From assembly GCF_001544835.2 (NCBI RefSeq), contig NZ_FCNX02000006.1, forward strand, positions 186,001-250,000: 64,000 bases of DNA, given 5' to 3'. The position numbers and the translations under genes were made by a program. The notes beneath the pieces were generated by a model, which was not told the origin of the DNA, made no database searches, and saw only the letters and a list, made by a program, of their open reading frames with translations. Shown here one piece after another: positions 63,668 to 64,000 of the stretch (the stretch's first letter is position 1; every line of letters starts with the position of its first letter). This DNA is from Caballeronia fortuita (GTDB lineage Bacteria; Pseudomonadota; Gammaproteobacteria; Burkholderiales; Burkholderiaceae).

Positions 63668-63723
63668 TGATGTTTTCGGCCGCGTCGCGGCGGCCGGCAC
63701 GTTTCACGAAATGATTTCGCGCT

Positions 63724-64000
63724 TCATCCACCGAGATACCCATTCGCGCGAAACCAGTCGAGCGCGTCCCGCAGACCCTCCCGATACGGCCGCGCCGCGT
63801 ACCCCAATTCACGCTCGGCCTTCGCCGACGTGAAGTACATCTTGTTCTTCGACATCCGCAGCGCGTCGACGGTTACGAACGGCTCTTTCCCGCTCACCTT
63901 CGCGAACAGCTCCGCGCCGACCGCGAGCGGATAGAGCGGCCCGCGCGGCAGCTTGATGGTCGGCGGCTTGCGCCCGACGAATCCGGCGATGTCCGCGAGC
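63724..64000 (-). CDS. hpnA: Hopanoid-associated sugar epimerase HpnA, C-terminal part
   Basis: The frame is open to the end of the window, so only the last 91 residues are present. They read LADIAGFVGRKPPTIKLP near the window edge, then SKNKMYFTSAKAERELGYAARPYREGL and end DWFRANGYLGG. This is the C-terminus of the extended SDR (NAD-dependent epimerase/dehydratase) HpnA, whose SAKAERELGY segment is typical. It is thought to act on sugar groups of hopanoid side chains. The Rossmann motif and catalytic YxxxK lie outside the window. Confidence 0.88.
   Translation of the reverse strand, partial: LADIAGFVGRKPPTIKLPRGPLYPLAVGAELFAKVSGKEPFVTVDALRMSKNKMYFTSAKAERELGYAARPYREGLRDALDWFRANGYLGG

Overview
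The window looks like chromosomal DNA from a high-GC member of the Burkholderiaceae, most likely Caballeronia, Paraburkholderia or Burkholderia. This is inferred from overall GC and codon bias, a bacterial hopanoid gene set, a monomeric NADP-isocitrate dehydrogenase, DUF4148 and DUF1289 proteins, and many LysR/AraC/IclR regulators. I see no rRNA, tRNA, CRISPR array, plasmid backbone or complete insertion sequence.

Bases 1-25.6 kb are mostly metabolic and regulatory. They run from the end of a sensor kinase through a Gfo/Idh/MocA oxidoreductase, a divergent methyltransferase/AraC pair, a LysR gene, and a divergent MHS-type transporter/IclR pair with a perfect inverted repeat between them. Next come a Spy-like periplasmic protein, an isolated endolysin-holin pair, a TerB-like/UspA/PhoD stretch, WrbA, LysE and FUSC transporters, and zwf. 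A GST, a PNPOx-ferredoxin reductase-ferredoxin fusion and a LysR gene follow on one strand, then small proteins, an AI-2E-type permease with a long soluble tail, and an Aer-like receptor.

Bases 25.7-30.4 kb look like a 3-hydroxybutyrate unit: bdhA, a GntP-type permease and a divergent sigma-54 activator. The permease has a good -24/-12 promoter. A ~640-bp element with two long inverted arms lies between permease and dehydrogenase. Bases 30.4-38.7 kb hold lipoproteins, an AEC transporter, an FMN reductase, a stress protein and a hybrid kinase, separated by gene-poor gaps that carry a dispersed ~20-bp repeat and a perfect inverted pair of DnaA boxes.

Bases 38.7-64 kb are dominated by hopanoid genes in blocks. 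A receiver/CheC/GGDEF operon is followed by hpnD-hpnE-shc-hpnG, overlapping end to start. A thioesterase and a RelE-type toxin-antitoxin pair separate this from the divergent hpnM and hpnN-mlaA. A two-component system next to cstA-ybdD and a VapC-type pair then lead to ispH-hpnH (same strand), hpnB, an unknown gene, icd, and the 3' end of hpnA at the window edge. The gene set covers squalene formation from presqualene diphosphate, cyclisation, C35 side-chain extension, glycosyl transfer and envelope transport. hpnC is not in the window.

The observations I rate highest are the hpnN-mlaA/hpnM divergon, the long inverted-repeat element inside the hydroxybutyrate unit, the sigma-54 circuit, the dispersed short repeat, the DnaA-box pair, the receiver-CheC-GGDEF operon in front of the hopanoid genes, and the lone lysis pair.
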